This document shows positions 48,712 to 51,457 of a stretch of DNA of 51,457 bases, piece by piece. The stretch's first letter is position 1. Every line of letters begins with the position of its first letter. The notes under the pieces are model-generated. The model was not told where the DNA came from. It saw only the letters and a list, made by a program, of their open reading frames with translations, and made no database searches. Source of the stretch: Anabaena minutissima FACHB-250 (GTDB taxonomy: Bacteria > Cyanobacteriota > Cyanobacteriia > Cyanobacteriales > Nostocaceae); contig NZ_JACJRG010000044.1 of NCBI RefSeq assembly GCF_014697125.1, positions 1-51,457 of the forward strand, read 5' to 3'. The position numbers were made by a program, and so were the translations under genes.

Positions 48712-49728
48712 TTAAATCCTTGCCAGCCACTTTGTAAGTGCTAAATCTGCGAGTGATTCTAGAGAATTAGAAACATTTTTGTAGCTTTGACGAATTGTTA
48801 CTGGTGTAAATGATTTAGAAGAACCACTATGAAACATAGATTTAGGCCGTTTTTCTGGTGGCATAGCATCCCATTCTGATTGAAGTTTCATCCTGCCAAA
48901 GCCTTCTGGCACATGACCAACATGAGTAACTGTTTCACCATCTATCCAGAGGCGCAACCTACCAATCACTTCTTTTTGTCGTGATGTGGGAGTTGGTAGC
49001 CAAAGGAATATAATCGGCTTATGAGTGTTTCTGTGATAACAAATTTCGGCTATAGGTTTACTTTTACCTCTGCCATATCTAATAGTATTTCTACCTTCAA
49101 TATCTTCCTTCACTCGCTCATCAAAACTCAATATTTTTTCTCTAAGCTTGAGAATCGCTTGCTGTTCTGACCCAGTGCAACTACCAAGCCAATCTAATAG
49201 TAGTTGTGGTGTTTCAGGAATATTTTGAGATGTGCTGCTAAAAGTTAGCTCTTGATAAGGAATAGGAATTGACCTTGTTTGATTAGTATTAATATCTTGT
49301 AATTGCAAGTAGAAATCTTGATTATTTTTTAGGACACTAACCTGTAATAAATCAATTTCTAGCAAATTATACTTGCAGTCAATCAGATTATGTCTATGAA
49401 AGCATGGTGCGGCTGCTATCAGTTTAACTGGCTGGTCATAGTCTATTTGTTCTGCAAATGATTTTTCATCTAATAGGTTGTCATAGTAACGAGTTAACTG
49501 CTGAATAACATATCTATCTTCAGCGTTTTTAAGTTCTAGGATTATTAATTGTTTCGTCTGGTTCAGTGCCAAAATATCGCAGACTTCACCTTTAACAGCA
49601 TACTGTCGCTTTAGCGGGGTAAATCCTAATAACTGCTGTAAGTTCTGCCAAATAAAATCTTCTAGGGCGGCTTCTGATGCAAATTCCCAACCCTCACCCG
49701 TTTTTCTTAAAGCAGCACCAGCTAACAT
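48712..49728 (-). CDS. PD-(D/E)XK nuclease-like protein (NucS/DUF91-type N-terminus)
   Basis: The 338-residue product starts WEFASEAALEDFIWQNLQQL and has the nuclease core VCDILALNQTKQLIILELKN (about 50-70), i.e. an Asp and then E-x-K as in PD-(D/E)XK enzymes, followed by RYVIQQLTRYYDNLL. This order matches the RecB-like domain of EndoMS/NucS and DUF91 proteins. The last 150 residues (FLWLPTPTSRQKEVIGRLRL, HVGHVPEGFGRMKLQSEWDA) are unassigned. It could be a repair or defence nuclease. It is preceded by 160 bases of AT-rich DNA without a gene. Confidence 0.72.
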   Translation of the reverse strand: MLAGAALRKTGEGWEFASEAALEDFIWQNLQQLLGFTPLKRQYAVKGEVCDILALNQTKQLIILELKNAEDRYVIQQLTRYYDNLLDEKSFAEQIDYDQPVKLIAAAPCFHRHNLIDCKYNLLEIDLLQVSVLKNNQDFYLQLQDINTNQTRSIPIPYQELTFSSTSQNIPETPQLLLDWLGSCTGSEQQAILKLREKILSFDERVKEDIEGRNTIRYGRGKSKPIAEICYHRNTHKPIIFLWLPTPTSRQKEVIGRLRLWIDGETVTHVGHVPEGFGRMKLQSEWDAMPPEKRPKSMFHSGSSKSFTPVTIRQSYKNVSNSLESLADLALTKWLARI

Positions 49729-49890
49729 AATTTCTCAATCAGCATCAAAAAATCTAACTACAGCTAGCTTACCCTGAAATGATGTGAGATAAACAAAGTG
49801 TTTAATTTTATGATTTAAATATGGTTTAAAATAGTCATATTGAAGGTATTTAATCCCTAATTAGCTAACATTAAATAATAGTAAAAATTC

Positions 49891-50226
49891 TTGATTATTA
49901 TCATACGTAATCGGGCAACCCCAGAACAAATAGAACAGATGATTGAGGAGCAGAAGTTTTATATTAAACTAGCAGTTGATATAGAACGCCATATCCTGGC
50001 TGGTGGCGGTGAAATGCACTACTTTTGTGAGCAAGCTTTGCTAGAGGATGGAAGCTCTCAAAAGAATATCTGGGGAGCAGGTTTTATGCCTATTACTCAA
50101 AAAATCAGCTATGATTCACTAATCAATATTCGCCCCAGTCAAGGTAATCGTTCAATGGAGATACTTGACGCTACCATGAGAGAACAAGTTGCCCAAATTA
50201 TTACAGAGTTGCTAGGTAACGTATGA
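49891..50226 (+). CDS. DUF5674-family protein
   Basis: The 111-residue product (TTG start, uncertain) has EQKFYIKLAVDIERHILAGG, GEMHYFCEQALLEDGSSQKN and YDSLINIRPSQGNRSMEILD, the conserved features of DUF5674, including VD, GGEMH, LLEDGS and NIRP. The function is unknown; the conserved polar residues suggest an enzyme. It overlaps the next gene by four bases (ATGA). Confidence 0.78.
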   Translation: MIIIIRNRATPEQIEQMIEEQKFYIKLAVDIERHILAGGGEMHYFCEQALLEDGSSQKNIWGAGFMPITQKISYDSLINIRPSQGNRSMEILDATMREQVAQIITELLGNV

Positions 50227-50600
50227 CTGACTGGAATCAAAAACAAGAACGCTTCCTGCAATATAATATCCCCACTCGCTTGGGTCACTTAGCTACAAAT
50301 TTAGCCCGAATTAAATCTTTTTGTGACGATGTAACACCTCAAGATGTAGTAGCCAGTCTTTTAAAAGAAAGTTTGTATTTTATTGAGTGGACTGTGCCTA
50401 ACATGGTGCAGACAGACATTGACCAAGCAGCCGAGATAGTGGAATTGGGACGGGCTTTAACACGTTGGCTATTTAACTGGGAAAAAATCAGGTCTGATTC
50501 TACAGCTTTAACTCAGGTTCAAACTGAAGTGAGCTTGTGGTCAGAGCGTGTTTTAGATATGTCGGGATTGTTATCAGAATCAACAGCACTCACAGCATAG
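50223..50600 (+). CDS. Hypothetical helical protein coupled to the DUF5674 gene
   Basis: The 125-residue product, MTDWNQKQERFLQYNIPTRL then LLKESLYFIEWTVPNMVQTD and LGRALTRWLFNWEKIR, is helical and has no known motif. Overlap with the preceding gene argues for co-translation, so both may form a functional pair. The same strand carries nothing further before the convergent ScyD/E-like gene. Confidence 0.65.
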   Translation: MTDWNQKQERFLQYNIPTRLGHLATNLARIKSFCDDVTPQDVVASLLKESLYFIEWTVPNMVQTDIDQAAEIVELGRALTRWLFNWEKIRSDSTALTQVQTEVSLWSERVLDMSGLLSESTALTA

Positions 50601-50685
50601 CCCATCCATTGCACAGGGAATGTAACAGAGTATGTGACACCTCCTTGTTATCAAGTTTCCTTTAAGAATTTGATGGAGGAGATCG

Positions 50686-51457
50686 CTAGTTGAATTTATT
50701 TTTTTGGATTTGAGATACAGCAGAAATAGCACCCAAAGCTATCAGTCCTAACATTGGGGAGCTATTGTCTGGTACAGGTTGAGCAACAAACTTTAACACT
50801 TCGCCTTGTCCTGGCAAAGCACCTTTGTTTGACACATAGATACTACCATCAGTTCCAATGGCAAGGCCTGTAGGGGCAATTAGCCCATCACTAGCGATGG
50901 TAGTACGAGTACCATCAGGCGCAATTTTGATCAAAGCACCATTACCACTCAAGATTCCTTCACTGGCAAATTGTAAAACGTACAAACTGCCTTGAGGGTC
51001 AACAGCTAAACCAGTAATCGCTGTAAAACCACCTGCATAGATTTCGGGAGGAAGACCAGAAGAAATTTTATAGACGTTAGCTGTACCTGGAGAAAAAGGA
51101 AATCCAGTTAGTTGGCCAACAAATAATTCACCGCTACCAGCTGTGGCGATCGCTGTAGGTACTGACTGTACAGGAATGGTTTGACCTGTAAATGGGTTCG
51201 TTCCTAAACTGCTAGGAAAGACAACCCGTACATTCAGATTACTGCCATCTGTATTGACTTGGAGTAAATCATTACCTCCTGCATCTGTGATATAAGCTAT
51301 ATCATTTTGGATTAATAGCCCATAAGGGTTGCTATTCAAATCAGTGCCATCAGGATTGTTAGCAGCCTCAAAAGCTCCTATATCAGCCACAGTTGTCCAA
51401 GAGTTGGTATTAAAGTCAACTTGCAAGAGTTTGCCAAAGTCGGGAAATGTCAAAGGA
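50686..51457 (-). CDS. ScyD/ScyE-like beta-propeller protein, 5' end outside the window
   Basis: At least 256 codons are present and the frame is open at the window edge, so the N-terminus is missing. The product has repeated propeller blades with NPYGLLIQNDIAYITDAGGN, VPTAIATAGSGELFVGQLTG, ITGLAVDPQGSLYVLQF and APTGLAIGTDGSIYVSNKGA, as in the ScyD/ScyE family linked to scytonemin synthesis. The end, VPDNSSPMLGLIALGAISAV followed by Lys, resembles a PEP-CTERM sorting signal, so it is probably exported. Whether it serves scytonemin production cannot be seen here. Confidence 0.8.
   Translation of the reverse strand, partial: PLTFPDFGKLLQVDFNTNSWTTVADIGAFEAANNPDGTDLNSNPYGLLIQNDIAYITDAGGNDLLQVNTDGSNLNVRVVFPSSLGTNPFTGQTIPVQSVPTAIATAGSGELFVGQLTGFPFSPGTANVYKISSGLPPEIYAGGFTAITGLAVDPQGSLYVLQFASEGILSGNGALIKIAPDGTRTTIASDGLIAPTGLAIGTDGSIYVSNKGALPGQGEVLKFVAQPVPDNSSPMLGLIALGAISAVSQIQKNKFN

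Noticed and set aside
1..51457. tRNA or rRNA genes, classical riboswitches
   Set aside because: I looked for cloverleaf-type patterns, rRNA cores and known riboswitch motifs and recognised none; a covariance search would be decisive.

Overview
The window looks like DNA from a filamentous, heterocyst-type cyanobacterium (Nostoc/Anabaena group), probably a plasmid or a plasmid-derived region. Evidence: HIP1 octamers (GCGATCGC) are scattered throughout, the sequence is AT-rich, there are short tandem AATTCGC repeats, a NucA/NuiA nuclease-inhibitor pair, two copies of a protein family I associate with Anabaena (DUF1392), a TIGR03985-type CRISPR regulator and a ScyD/ScyE-like protein. No rRNA or tRNA was seen.

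Region 1 (1-4.4 kb): CRISPR array 1 (18 repeats), its leader, an intact cas2, and only the last third of cas1. An IS200/IS605 element (tnpA, tnpB) sits between this cas1 stump and the first ~80 codons of a Cas3-type helicase. The order cas3'-[missing]-cas1-cas2 is what a type I-D operon would leave after loss of its middle. Region 2 (4.4-5.35 kb): a Uma2 gene cut by a 211-bp MITE. Region 3 (5.4-16.8 kb): a complete-looking 12-gene type III-D operon on the minus strand: csx3, csx3-P-loop fusion, cas10 (GGDD present, no HD), several Cas7-type RAMPs, csx10, a small subunit, a CARF-RelE-like effector, csx19 and an unknown last gene. It faces a WYL regulator and an RSH-type HD hydrolase across a symmetric candidate operator. 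Region 4 (18.8-24.6 kb): CRISPR arrays 2 (13 repeats) and 3 (44 repeats). All three arrays carry homologous leaders on their right, so they are transcribed leftward; the leader of array 3 still carries a decayed cas2 tail.

Region 5 (24.6-45.9 kb): plasmid-type accessory DNA with an Xre regulator and operator-like palindromes, many small hypothetical genes in tight plus-strand order, an IscB gene with a structured upstream RNA, a DNA methyltransferase, a replication-protein-like gene with in-frame tandem repeats, an ASCH protein, a chimeric methyltransferase relic, an AlkB-like oxygenase and its partial duplicate, and a helicase gene split by an ISKra4-family element with a perfect 8-bp target duplication. 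Region 6 (45.9-51.5 kb): nucA/nuiA, an SRPBCC protein, a zinc-ribbon protein, a PD-(D/E)XK nuclease-like protein, a DUF5674 pair and a partial ScyD/E-like gene.

How the parts may work together (inference): the type III-D complex would use crRNAs from the three arrays, recognise target RNA, make cyclic oligoadenylate through Cas10, activate the CARF-RelE ribonuclease, and be switched off by Csx3 ring nuclease. New spacer uptake is probably impaired because cas1 is truncated, and no cas6 is present here, so crRNA maturation would need a factor from elsewhere. Mobile elements have broken or shortened at least four genes or gene clusters in the window.
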